A stretch of 64,000 nucleotides of DNA from Adiantum capillus-veneris. Its lineage: Eukaryota; Streptophyta; Polypodiopsida; Polypodiales; Pteridaceae. The notes below the pieces were generated by a model. It worked only from the letters and a program-made list of their open reading frames with translations. It did no database searches and was not told where the DNA came from. Positions 47,876-60,855 of this stretch are shown piece by piece. Positions within the stretch are counted from its first letter, which is position 1, and each line of letters starts with the position of its first letter. The translations under genes and the position numbers were made by a program. Location: the NCBI GenBank assembly GCA_014529385.2, contig CM043942.1, positions 36,422,469 to 36,486,468 on the forward strand. Reading direction: 5' to 3'.

Positions 47876-48258
47876 CTCGCCCAAATTTGGGGGGGCGAGG
47901 CGGCTTTAATCTCAGTCGTCAGATCATGCAATGAACTAAGGGTGAACTAGGGGCGGGTAAACTAGTGTGTGATCATGTGCCATGCCAACATGGGCAGACA
48001 CGCGTTAGCGTGGTGGTAGGTCATTCATGTGGCAACCGAGAGGTCTTGGGTTCGATCCACACTCCGCGAGGCAAGTGAACTAGGGGTAAAGTCAGGGCGC
48101 CATTTTTGCTCCGAGTCCACCCTTAGTTTAGTCTTAGTTCACCCCCGAGTTCACCCTAGTTCACCAAAGATTGAACAACCGAGATCAAAGCCACTTCGCA
48201 CTCTCAAATTTGGGCCTTAGATCCCTCTCATTGACCCCATGTAACATAGTGATGAGGG
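47868..48258 (+). mobile_element. Foldback element with tRNA-like core, copy 2
   Basis: The left arm (CGCCCAAATTTGGGGGGGCG, about 47878-47897) and its diverged complement on the right (about 48190-48225) flank a tRNA-like core. The core has TAGCGTGGTGGTAGG (48006-48020) and GGGTTCGATCC (48048-48058). The right end continues as CCCCATGTAACATAGTGATG, matching the complement of the outer end of the copy at 42739. Relative to the tRNA-like core, both copies have the same order of parts, so they belong to one family. Confidence 0.6.
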
Positions 48259-50004
48259 GGGATGAGAGAATCTTGGGAAGGAATCTTAGAAATTGTTCGA
48301 TTTTCTTCAAAATGTGTCTGAATGTAGTGCAAGTGTGGATGAGGGTCTTGGAAGCTCTATGGGATTTTTGCGACTTCGTTCGGGTTTCGGGGTGCAAAGG
48401 CTATGGTCAAAATAAGTCTCAAGAAGTGGGTTTTTCTCCTTCCGCAAGTAATTTTGGGAGACTCCAAAAGAAGAGTCCATGGGCGCATGCCATGTGACAC
48501 TCCGTTACACCATAAGCAATGTTTTTGAAGTGAGGAATAAGTAGCATTGGGCACATACCACTATCATTGGGCGCATACATATAGCATTGGCAAAAAATGG
48601 ACAAAACCTTTTTAAAGTAGAGATAGGAGGCCACTACGACGTCGTGAATCCTTTTGCAAGTGCTATGGTGGGTGAACCAATGTAGCATTCATAGTTGTAC
48701 CATAGCCAATAGATAATTGGAAGTAGATTGATTGATTAGAATTGAAGAAAGTGTCATTTACAAGCTTTAGTTAGTAGCCGTGTATAGACTCAACCTATGT
48801 GGGACCCGCGCGTTGCTTCGGTTAAGAGAAGCATGGCCATTGGGTCACACACATACACATATTTATAGGGGTGTGTTTGCACAAGCGAGGAGGGTGTACT
48901 TCGGTTCTTAGAATTAATCCAGAAGATAGGAAGATGGCAATTTCCTCTTTTTCTTTTTAGATCTTGAAATTAAGACTCATCTAGTAGATCTTTGATATAT
49001 GTTTGGATTGTTCTTATCACTAGGTTGGTAACCTAACAGGACATAAAAGTGTCCTTTCAAGGTTTTGAAAAAAACCTTCAAAACCATAGTAGATCCACTC
49101 ATTTTGTAAAATCCTTTCATGAGGTTATAGTTCAAGGTCTAGTACACATGAAAAAAATAAGAAACTTGTAAAATTTCTCATCTTTTGGTCACACCAAGCC
49201 TCCAAAGTTTATGGACGAGTACATTTTCATCAAAACAGTCATTTCTTACGTTTTGTTGCATAAAAATAAGATTAGGGATTTTTGTAGGACTTGAGATAAA
49301 TTCCGTAGTTAACTTCAATGGGTTGGTGATCAGAAAATATGATTGCTTCTCACTCACTATTTTTTGTTTTGCCAAAAGAAATAGGTACAAAAAAGTTGAA
49401 TATTTACCATTCTGTGTACCTATCATCAAAGTTTCTATAGCCATGCTCAATACGAATAATGTATGCATATTTTCTTAGTTCCTTATTGGCCTTTAGATTC
49501 ATAAGGAGCCATGGAACATATCAAAAGCATGATACATCTCTTACCAAGGGGAATCTTGGGGACAAAAATAAAGTGCTAAATACAGCAAACATGAAAAAAC
49601 TGGGTTCAACATTATGATCTATAGAAACTATTCAATATCTACCCAAATTTGATCCTTATGACTAGATATGGTTACTACCTATAAAATTCATATAGTCGTC
49701 TCACAAGAAAATAGCAATATTGAGAAAGCTATACTTGATATACTAGAATGTTTTGTTTTCTTCTATAATTGACAAAATCAACCATCGTTGTGTACTATGA
49801 AAAATAGGGTATTAGGTGCCCCAAAACTCAAGAAATATTAGCTTTATGTTACAATATGCCACATAGCAAATCAAAACTACATTTGGATATCATGAAAGCC
49901 ACCAAAAAAATCATAAAAGAGCTAAATTTGGCTAAAAAACAGGATTTGACAATTTTTACTGCGTTAGCGAAGTGGGCATTTTCCACTCCTTGGCCCCTCA
50001 ACAG
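48259..50004. other. No recognisable gene
   Basis: AT-rich DNA. ORFs up to 108 codons overlap on both strands and show no motif. Confidence 0.5.
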
Positions 50005-50040
50005 CCCACGTGGCTCCAGCGCAGCTCTAAAAAAAACACT
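50005..50040 (+). repeat. Direct repeat flanking the UPL pseudogene, left
   Basis: CCACGTGGCTCCAGCGC and AGCTCTAAAAAAAAC occur here and again at about 51634-51670, in the same orientation, on either side of the ubiquitin-ligase retrocopy. AGCTCTAAAAAAA-type pieces also recur at about 50110 and 50281. Confidence 0.6.
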
Positions 50041-50344
50041 TGCACGTCTCGCTCTAAAGCTAAAAGCGTCTCGCTCAAAAGCTTTAAAAAAACAGTGCCG
50101 TCAGCAAGCTCTAAAAAAAACAATAAAAACAGCGTCGTCAGTATGGCCGCCGTCAGACCCTCGCATCGCACTGACTCCGCACCAATGCTGCTAAAAACCT
50201 TTGTGGGGCTGTTGTTAATGAACTTCAAGCTCTTGGCGAGGCGGACTCTGTCCAGCTCAGCACGGCCTCCATCGCTCAAAAGCTCTAAAAAAACGAAGTA
50301 AACAGCGCCGATGTGCTTCCTCTTCTGACAGCCAGTCTGCGGCT

Positions 50345-51538
50345 TTGAGTAACACTGCAGTCATGCCATCTCTCTCACCAAGAGCACAAAGAGTCTTACC
50401 TTTCATTGAAGGTTTTTTTGTCTTATGTGACAAGTTGAGGACAGCCCCTGCTTCTCCAGGTTTACAGAAGCTTGGCAGTACAACTGCTTGTGAGATCGGG
50501 GAGACAGCAAGCTCTGCTTCTCTAGCCGAGTCTAGATCTATGCAGCTACGAAAGTCTGACGAGAAGGGACTCACATTCTTTCGTTTTGCTGACAAGCACA
50601 GGCGGCTGCTAAATGCATTTGTGAGAATGAATCCTGGGTTGCTAGAAAAGTCTCTCTCTCTTCTTCTGAAAACCCCTAGGCTTATAGATTTTGACAACAA
50701 GAGAGCATATTTCAAATCTCGAATCAGGCAGCAACACGAGCAACAGCACTATTCTCCTCTAAGGATATCAGTCCGGAGAGCTTAGGTATCAGAAGATTCA
50801 TATAATCAGTTGAGAATGAGAACACCTGATGAACTCAAGGGCCATTTGACTGTACAATTTCAAGGAGAGGAAGGCATTGATGCTGGTGGGCTAACAAGAG
50901 AGTGGTACCAGCTTTTGTCCAGAGTAATTTTTGACAAGGGTGCATTGCTCTTCACTACCGTTGGAAACGAGTCTTCTTTTCAGCCAAATCCCAATTCTGT
51001 GTATTAGACGGAGCATCTTTCCTACTTCAAGTTTGTAGGCCGTGTAATTGCCAAGGCTCTGTTTGACGGGCAGCTTCTTGATGTGTATTTTACTCGATCT
51101 TTCTATAAGCACGTGTCTCGGGAGCTTATTTCAATTTCTAACGACAAGGAACTTGAGCTCCTTATAAGTGGTCTTCCAGAGATAGACTTGGAAGACCTCA
51201 AGGCAAATACAAAATATACTGGTTACACGGCTGCATCTCCTGTTGTGCAATGGTTCTAGGAGTTCGTGCACCAATTTAACAAGGAGGACATGGCCCGCCT
51301 AATGCAGTTTATAACTGGCACTTCAAAGGTTCCTCTTGAGGGTTTTCAAGCATTGCAAGGCATCTCAGGACCCCAAAGGTTCCAAATTCACAAGGCTTAT
51401 GGAGCTCCTGAGAGGCTTCCATCGGCACATACATGTTTCAATCAGCTTGACCTTCCAGAGTACTCTTCAAAGGATCAGCTGCAAGAACGATTGCTACTTG
51501 CAATTCATGAAGGCAGTGAAGGGTTTGGCTTTGGCTGA
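50345..51538 (+). pseudogene. Intronless UPL1/UPL2-type HECT ubiquitin ligase retrocopy
   Basis: The frame matches the C-terminal part of plant UPL1/UPL2 giant E3 ligases. It reads the pre-HECT segment with LPFIEGFFVLCDKL and GLLEKSLSLLLKTPRLIDFDN, then the HECT start LRMRTPDELKGHLTVQFQGE and EEGIDAGGLTREWYQLL. The HECT end has [16 protein letters not shown] with the catalytic Cys, and GFGFG before the natural TGA (51536-51538). Three in-frame TAG codons (50783, 51005, 51257) kill it. About 120-130 residues of the middle HECT domain, between FYKH and ELIS near 51115, are missing without a frame change. Absence of introns over 1.2 kb suggests a reverse-transcribed copy. The active enzyme passes ubiquitin from an E2 to substrates. 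Confidence 0.92.
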
Positions 51539-51633
51539 TGTGAGGAGGGAAAATTCTTGGCTCTGTTATATTATATACGCAGGGTTTTGGGCGGGCCACA
51601 CGATACAACAAGAACCCTTCGCCTGTCATAACT

Positions 51634-51670
51634 CCACGTGGCTCCATCGCTTAGAAGCTCTAAAAAAAAC
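51634..51670 (+). repeat. Direct repeat flanking the UPL pseudogene, right
   Basis: Matches the left copy at 50005-50040 (CCACGTGGCTCCATCGC, then AGCTCTAAAAAAAAC), with five extra bases. Together they may mark the ends of the unit that carried the UPL fragment. Confidence 0.6.
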
Positions 51671-51759
51671 TACGCCATCAAAAGCCCAGCGCTGAAAAGC
51701 CACAATAGAAAAAACTACGCCGTCACCAAGCAAATAAAATAGAAAACGCATTCTGTGTT

Positions 51760-51920
51760 GCTCTCAAGAGAAATTCGATCTTCTCCACAAGCAGTTCGCA
51801 CGTTCCTAGCAGTAAGCAACGTTGCTCCCAAGAGCACTTCCATCTTCTCCACAAGCAGTTCGATTCGATCTTCTCCACAAGTAGTTCGCAGGTTCCAGAA
51901 GTAAGCAGTTCGCAAGTTGC
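51760..51920. repeat. Short tandem duplications
   Basis: ATCTTCTCCACAAGCAGTTCG occurs at about 51778, 51852 and (with one change) 51876. GTTGCTCTCAAGAG and GTTGCTCCCAAGAG lie before the first two. No gene is supported here. Confidence 0.75.
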
Positions 51921-52189
51921 AGCCATAGCACCAGAAAGAAGTGTCGAAGATCTTTCAAACCCTGGTAATATTTCACAGATCATCAAGCTAGAGAGTACTT
52001 CGAATGCTTGCCGACGTGATGAGCACTTCCAAAGCTCAGATATTTCGTGCGATCAACCCATGGCAGAGGTATGTTCTACTAATGCTACTGAAGCAGAAGA
52101 TATCAGATTGCAATCGATGATCAATTGGTCTGATATGTAGTCGAATCACCAAAATTCATTGCCTTTGCTGGCCCATTCAACACATTCTT

Positions 52190-53060
52190 TTGTTGATGCT
52201 ATCGGTTGAAGTGAAGGATACACAAAAAGCTGATACAAAGTGAGGGCATCTCTCCAGATGAAATCACCTACGCTTTGGTCTTAAAGGCTATCTTGACAAT
52301 AAAGACTCTCTCTCTAGTTGTACCGTTACAAAAACACAAACAGACCATGCGGGCATTCTCTCTGAGATGTCCTCTATTGGAACACGTTGACTGCATAGTA
52401 CTGTTAGCATGGACCTGGAAAGGAAGCTCTGAACTGTTTCAGTGTCAAAGGTTACGCGCTTGTAAAACTTCACAAGAGAACCGTCACCCATGATAAATAA
52501 GTCAAAGGAAAACCTGCCAGTCACTGATGGCGAACAATTTATTGGTGAGGTCACCCATGCGTGTTCGCAAAATACTATGTTATTAAACGGCATGACACTA
52601 TGTTGCAAAGCGAGGGCCTCTCTTCAAATGCAATCACGTACACATCCATGAAGGCATGTAGCTCCACGCAAGAAGCTGATATGGGCAAAAAAAGTGCTTG
52701 AGGAGTTTCGTTTCTGGAATGTCGCCTCTTGAAATGGATTGATTTACAGGTTGTGCAAAACAGATCGCAGGAAGAGTCTCTATCCAGATGCAATCAACTA
52801 CACCTACACAGGAATCTAGAATGCATGCGGGTCAGCACATGCAATGACGTGCACAGCCATAGATATTAGAATCCATGATATGATCGCTAGTCAACGTTTG
52901 TTGGGAGTACGATTTCATGCTTGGTGGTGGTTTGATCGATATGTATACAAATGTGGTGTTCTCACAATAGCACAAAATATTCTTGAAGGGTATCCTCCCA
53001 AAGATGTCGTCTCTTGTAGCAGCGGGTTAAGTGTAGGAGATGCCCAACATCGTTGATACA
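52190..53060 (+). pseudogene. PPR protein pseudogene
   Basis: Pieces of several pentatricopeptide repeats follow in order: EGISPDEITYALVLKA (about 52245-52295), LQSEGLSSNAITYTSMKA (about 52600-52655), KVLEEFRFWNVAS (about 52690-52735), YKCGVLTIAQNILEGYPPKDVVSC (about 52945-53020). These match the consensus of plant PLS-class PPR proteins, which bind organellar RNA. The pieces lie in different frames with stops between them, so the gene is dead. No DYW or E domain was recognised. Confidence 0.75.
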
Positions 53061-53576
53061 AGGAAGTCCATTGGCGATAGACATTCAATCGCGCGGTGAG
53101 TAAGCATTATTATTTTCTGATTTTTGAAACTCAGAATGCAGTTAATGAACACACTGAAAATTACACGCTGTCGTGGGAATGGCACGTTCCCACGTATTAT
53201 AAAAATTGGGGAGGACTCTGCAAACTCCCCCATGCAAGGAGACTTGCATGTTTTCTTTTTTTTAAAAACATAAAAATGGAACAACAAAAAATTAATAACA
53301 TTGACATCTTGTATGATCATCAACATTGAGCTTGACAAAACTCTTAACACTCCTTGTGGTTTTTTGGCGAGGTACCCCTCTGAAGCACTACGATCGGTAA
53401 CCAACTTATGCGGGGGTACACAACTACACCACGGCGATCGGTATCCCAAACACTCTCAGGTAAGAAAATCTAACACTCTTTCATGAAATCTCTCTCTCTT
53501 CTCTCTCTCTCTCTCTCAGTTTCCAATATTTTGTTCGATCTCAATTCGATGGAACATAGCTAACACTACACTCTAG
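53061..53576. other. No recognisable gene
   Basis: AT-rich spacer with a short CT tract at about 53491-53517. The overlapping ORFs (up to 140 codons) lack motifs. Confidence 0.45.
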
Positions 53577-53839
53577 TTCGCCCATATGAGCATGTTGTGT
53601 TGTTGTGTAATGCCACATGCCTGCAATAAGATGCTAGTTGTGATCCTCTCCAAATTGGGTTGCTATTAGAACTTTGTAAGTATTTCGATGGCTGTGTATC
53701 TAGGCCTGATAAGATTTGGAAAAGACCTTAATAAGAAAGACCCTCTCTCTTAATTTATGAAGTTTTTTACAACGTGGATTTCAGAGAAGACCTGGAGGTC
53801 CGAATCCGTGGTGCGGATCAGTTAGTTGAGAAGCAATGC

Positions 53840-53932
<93 letters not shown>

Positions 53933-54191
53933 GCATGTATTGTGTGACTGCTCTCGTGTGTGTCACCTTGCACATGGTACAATGGTCTGAACTGCCGTCA
54001 GAGGTGCAATCAACATCCCTCTAGGTGCTCTCTCTCTCTCTCTATCTCTCTATCACACTCTGTGTGATGGCTCTCGCCTTCTGTCACCTTACGCAGGGTA
54101 CACTCGTCTGAGATTTGCCAGATGAACCTTGTGCTAGCACGTGTCCGGGGGGAGGGGCCCAAAACCCTTCCCCCATTATAAATGTATAGAT
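53577..54191 (+). repeat. Duplicated 0.6-kb block, unit 1
   Basis: Starts TTCGCCCATATGAGCATG and ends with the hairpin/tail GGGGGGAGGGGCCCAAAACC...GTATAGAT. It matches unit 2 (54344-55010) through unique sequence, a (CT)n array (53842-53930 here) and the terminal hairpin. The 3' part is copy 4 of the 3'-hairpin short repeat family. Confidence 0.85.
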
Positions 54192-54343
54192 TCCAAGAGA
54201 CGACATCTCGGTCAGGAGGCTCCTCACGCACTTTTTGTGCTTTATGAACTGCACCACATTTATTGATACATGTCGACCAAGTCGGTGTTAAGCACGATGT
54301 TTTCTTTCAACAACCTGAGTCTAACAATATCATCATGAATTCT
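54192..54343 (+). pseudogene. PPR protein gene fragment between the duplicated blocks
   Basis: Ends VFFQQPESN-(I)IMNSFAHM (about 54297-54360), matching the PPR pattern of a VFxxMPExNxxxWNS helix, with FIDT/M just before it (about 54259). A one-base shift and a stop separate the parts. It is a remnant, and the following block boundary cuts into it. Confidence 0.5.
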
Positions 54344-56690
<2,347 letters not shown>

Positions 56691-56699
56691 GATGAAATC

Positions 56700-57806
56700 T
56701 GAGCCTGTTTGTTAGAGGATTTGAAGGTGCACGGAATGCTTGGGATGGGCAAGAACCCGCAACTGAAGTGCTCATTCTTGTTCAAGCATTGATGGGCCCA
56801 GTGGTGCAATATGCTTCCAATGCAGTTATTCTGTTCTTCTCGGGCAAGATGCCCAATGTGCAAGACGTTTGTTAGTGGGTAGACTTCCTCCTTAAAGGTC
56901 AGGCGGTTCGAGGTGTTTACTTTGGTGCCAGAGGATTCTATGAAGTTCTGTTAGCAGACACTGATGCTTGTAATATGTTGCTTGAGTTGTCTCCTTTGTT
57001 TTTTGGTGCTCAGATGATGCATGTATTGACGTGGCACTTACCAAAGACTATCAAAGCTTAATCCGTCATAAGTGCCCGGTATGGGTGGAAATCCTTGATT
57101 TTCTGCATACTTCACGCCACTTTCTTCCAATGCTCGCCTCTCATTTGGGAGAAGTGATTTTTCCTCCGAAGCTTGATGCCAATACAAATCGCTTTTGTGT
57201 GCTTTGGGACACAGATGTTACCGGTATTACTATCAATTTGGGGGACCCACTATTGGGAAACGCCCTTTCAAGCTCAAATGGGGAAAATTTGCAAGTTCAT
57301 GTTTTTGATGTGGCAAATTTGGACATATGCAATCTGAATGTACTGAGCCTATTTTGCAACCCCCTAATTCAATTGTCCCTCAGCTTGCGGTTTCTAATGA
57401 TAGAGAAGTCTCTAATCCCAAATCTGTCGTTGTTACGGCTTCTATGTTGCCTAATACCTTACCTATGGATAAAGACAAAGTTAAACCTGCTGCTTTCCCA
57501 AATCCTCCGGGTAAAGAAAAGTCTGTATCTACTCTTGAAACCAAAAATAAGGGAAAAAATGTGGATCCGGTGGGAGGATCTCCTTGGGTAACCCCCAAGA
57601 AGACTGTTAAGATGCGATCGCAGCTTTCTTCTCGCAATTATGTACCTCCTGAAGTAAAATTTGTGGGGCAAAAATCACTTCCTTGTAATGACAATCGCAC
57701 TCTTGCGGATGTATGGAATAAAGTGGTGCACTCTTATAGGGATGCAGTGGTTCATGGGACTTCTCAAGTGCCTGCATGCTTTGTTGCCTTTGAGACAGGC
57801 ATGTAG
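56700..57806 (+). pseudogene. LINE ORF1 remnant (Gag-like, zinc knuckle)
   Basis: The 56875-57060 part reads WVDFLLKGQAVRGVYFGARG and similar. After a frameshift the text continues CPVWVEILDFLHTSRHFLP and FPPKLDANTNRFCVLWDT (57070-57215), the RNA-binding Gag-like domain of plant L1-type LINEs. A CCHC knuckle follows at 57300-57341 (C-x2-C-x4-H-x4-C) with a TGA inside its first Cys pair. A basic Ser/Pro tail runs to a TAG at 57804. Stops and shifts show it is dead. It packages LINE RNA in the active element. Confidence 0.7.
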
Positions 57807-57903
57807 AATATTGTGGTTGAGTCACGGGCTAGTGATGTTGATGTGCTTATGGGAACGTCAACTTAGCTCCTTCCTTACTTTGCCTCTGTACATATCTCTT
57901 GAA

Positions 57904-58515
57904 TGCATAGTTATGTGAAATTCATTTCATATAATGTGCGTGGGTTATGCAACCTTGATGAGTGGAGATTAACCTAGCACTATGTACATACATGTAAGGC
58001 AAACATTGTGGTTTTGCAAGAACATAATCAACATAAATATGTTGGACAATGCTCGTATTTTGTGGGATATTGGATAAGTTATGCTGGTTTGTTGGGATTT
58101 TTGGGTATTCTGATTATGATTAGGCATGAGTTGCAGTCAGTTCTTGCACATAATGATCCGGCAAGTCATTGGATTGTGGTCCAATGCATGATCAATGGCT
58201 AGATCTATGAATTTGGTTGTGTTTATGCGTATATGACTTCGGGACAACGAGTTGTTTTGTAGCGCGAGTTATCTTCTTATCCATAGCTTTCTAATGCGCT
58301 GCTTTGTGGTGATTTTAACAATGTGGCGGCTTTATCTGACAATACCACAGGACATTCACACATGCTAAGCATAGAGTTGCAGGCCTGGACAGACCTCGTT
58401 GCATGTACACGGATGTTGGACATATGGACCCTCTTGCATCCTAATGTTTTGGCATATACATTTCAACATAATGTCTTTTCTGCATATCGTGCAAGATTAG
58501 ATCGGTGGTATGTCT
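57904..58515 (+). pseudogene. LINE ORF2 endonuclease remnant
   Basis: Begins KFISYNVRGL (57921-57950). After a frameshift come VVLQEHN (about 58008-58030, catalytic Glu), CGDFNN (58305-58325, Asp and Asn) and ARLDRWYV (58490-58515). These are the ordered motifs of the APE-type endonuclease that nicks target DNA for LINE insertion. Several stops occur. The sequence loses similarity after about 58560, and no reverse transcriptase follows. Confidence 0.8.
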
Positions 58516-59184
58516 TCGGCATCCAACAATTTGACGAGTTTGTTGGGTTTCAGCCCCGTGGCTGGGTTGTGGGCGCCCGCCCACTTTACTCATTCTTTGG
58601 TTATATTGACAATAAGGAGAGTGAGAGAGTTGACTCTCACATGCTCCACCAACATAGGGTCTTCTCCCCATCCCCTTCCCTTCTCTACTTCCCTCTCTTG
58701 CACACTCTGCTTCCATCCAGGAGCACAGGTCCCAAGCCCCGGCATCTCCCGCCCCCTACTCGCGTGAAGCCCCACCCCGAGCTTGGAAACTTGGAGAGCT
58801 TTGGCAAGCTCTACAAGAGAGCAGGTTCTATAGCAAATCGGGTCGAGACTAAGGGAGATCTTAGAAGGGAATCTCAGAATCGAATGCAGTAAGCAACTCG
58901 AGAAAGCAAGCAAAGCTTTGGATTTGCAAGAAAAGCTAAGTAGAGCAAGGTGAATCAGGCCTAACCATGAGCAGAACAAGGCACAACAGGCAATCGAGGT
59001 GCAAGCAATTGAGTCGGGCAAGGAGTGCATGCCAAGCCAATCGAGCACCTTGGCATTGGTCTATTGTAGGGAATTAATAGTAGGCTTGAGTATCGACTTG
59101 AGAGGAGAAAACCGATTACACACACACTCTTAAGTATGGAGCCCGATTTACCCCTTGAATTTTTATGTATTAAAAAAGCACATT
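58516..59184. other. No recognisable gene
   Basis: Overlapping ORFs on both strands (up to 189 codons, continuing from the LINE frame) without motifs. It lies between the truncated LINE and a copia LTR. Confidence 0.5.
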
Positions 59185-59723
59185 TGTAAGGCCCCGTTAT
59201 GAGGAGAAGCCTCGTGCGTGAAGAAAAATCACTCACCGAAAACCAAATTTTCACGCTGAAATATTCCTTTTTGTCGAAATATTATGGTCGGACGGTGGCC
59301 AGAAAGTGGTCAAAAAACGGCCAATCGGTTGGCCGATGGACGGTAGTTAATGGCCGATGGCCGAAAGTCAATGGTCGAATTCAATTTCTGGTGACCGATT
59401 TCAAGACTAACTTGTCTTCTCAAGGGCGGCCACAAATGGGCGCATTGGAGAGTCCAAGTCGGGACTTGTCAACACAAGGGCGGCTACACACGTCTGCCTC
59501 TCATGAGAGAGGGCAGCCCCTTTGGCCTATAAAAGGAGGCCTCTTCTACTCACACAAATGGATTGTGAAGCATTGTGGTGCATTGTGAAGTTGATGTGAG
59601 GTGGTGAGAGTGAAGCAAGGCGGGAAAGGGTATAATCCCTTTGTAATCTACCTCTTGTTTTGAAGTAATAAAGCCATTGAGTGGCTGCTTTCCCATGGAC
59701 GTAGCCCACATTGGGTGAATCAC

Positions 59724-59756
<33 letters not shown>

Positions 59757-59841
59757 CTATAATCTCTCATGTGTGAAAATTATCTCTCTCCATTAAGTAA
59801 ACTACTCAATTATCTACTTAGCTACATCATATTTCCTAGCA
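59185..59841 (+). repeat. 5' LTR of a copia element (plus strand)
   Basis: 657 bp from TGTAAGG to CCTAGCA, followed two bases later by a perfect initiator-Met tRNA primer site. A TATAAAA box lies at 59529-59535 and an AATAAA-type signal at about 59667. A (CT)n tract (59726-59753) lies near the end. Confidence 0.75.
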
Positions 59842-59843
59842 GT

Positions 59844-59855
59844 TGGTATCAGAGC
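59844..59855 (+). other. Primer-binding site, tRNA-iMet
   Basis: TGGTATCAGAGC is the exact complement of the 3' end of plant initiator tRNA-Met, the usual Ty1/copia primer. Confidence 0.9.
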
Positions 59856-59914
59856 AAGGTTTTCTCGTAGCTGAAGTATCTTAAGGAAAGGATTCATTGA
59901 GTTGAGTGAGAGTA

Positions 59915-60638
59915 ATGACGGAGGAAGGGAAGCTCAAGATCGAGAAGTTCAACGGCAAGAACTACCAACATTGGAAGATGGAGATTGAAGACTATCTCTA
60001 CTAGAAGGACCTTTGTTTGCCACTAAGCAGTCTTGCAAATAAGCCCGCAACAATGGCAGATGAAGCATGGATTGTCCTTGACCGAAATGCATAAGGAACA
60101 ATCTGGATAAGCTTGGGTTCAACGGTGGCCTTCAACGTTTTGGAGATGAAGACCACGAAGGACTTGATGAAGTCACTTGACGACCTCTACGAGAAACCAT
60201 CGACATCCAATCCGGTATTTCTCATGAAGCGTTTGCTCAATCTAAAGATAGCAAAGAATGGTTCAGTTGCAGAACACCTAAATGACTTTAACACCAACAT
60301 AAATCAACTTCGATTGGTGAAAATCAATTTCGATGATGACGAAGTGCTAGCTCTCCTTATACTATCGTCTCTACCAGATAGTTGGGACAGTCTTGTGATG
60401 CTTGTAAGTAATTCTATCTCTGGCACAAAATACTCTTAAGTTTGATGATGTGGTGGGTGTTCTCTTAAGCAAGGAAATGCAAAGGAGAAGCACGGGAGAA
60501 TCATCAAGTGTTGCACTGTCAGTGGAAACAAGAGGAAGGCCTAAGGAGAGGTTTAAAAACCCAAAAGGGTCATGTGAAGGAGTACGAGCGGAAGTGCGAC
60601 GCGAGAGAGAGTGCGAGAAGAAGAGCACAACGATATGG
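59915..60638 (+). pseudogene. Ty1/copia Gag, truncated
   Basis: ATG at 59915 opens a Gag with KIEKFNGKNYQHWKMEIEDYL, typical of plant copia elements, and later FLMKRLLNLKIAKNGSVAEH and LLILSSLPDSWD (60215-60390). TAG (about 59999-60004) and TAA (about 60090) interrupt it. A one-base shift near 60430 moves the frame to VVGVLLSKEMQRRS. The CCHC knuckle expected next is missing because the sequence is cut at about 60638 by the LTR of an opposite-strand copia element. Confidence 0.8.
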
Positions 60639-60766
60639 TGAACTCACTCTACTGTAATGTGTAGAGCATAGTGAGTTCTTATTAGGTTTTTACAAAAGAA
60701 TATGTGTATATACCTGGCGGCCCGCCCACTTACCTGGGCGACCACATTGGGCTTTATACCCCAACA
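60639..60766 (-). repeat. Short 3' LTR of the minus-strand copia
   Basis: On the minus strand it starts TGTTGGGG right after the polypurine tract and has TATAAAG within 15 bp. The end (…TTCACCA near 60639) is inferred from TG...CA and from where similarity to the interrupted gag stops. Confidence 0.5.
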
Positions 60767-60855
60767 ACCTCCCACTTAAAGTCCAATGTGGTACTTTAAG
60801 TGTGAGAGAAGCTACTATACAAGCTAATATACAAGAGATGTAGAGAAGTGATGTA

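Noticed and set aside
50783-51259. TAG codons in the UPL copy as sites of RNA editing
   Set aside because: Stop-removing U-to-C editing is known from organelles of some plants, not from nuclear genes; the large HECT deletion also argues for a pseudogene.
58323-58892. 189-codon plus-strand ORF as a host gene
   Set aside because: Its first part is the LINE endonuclease end and its second part has no motif.
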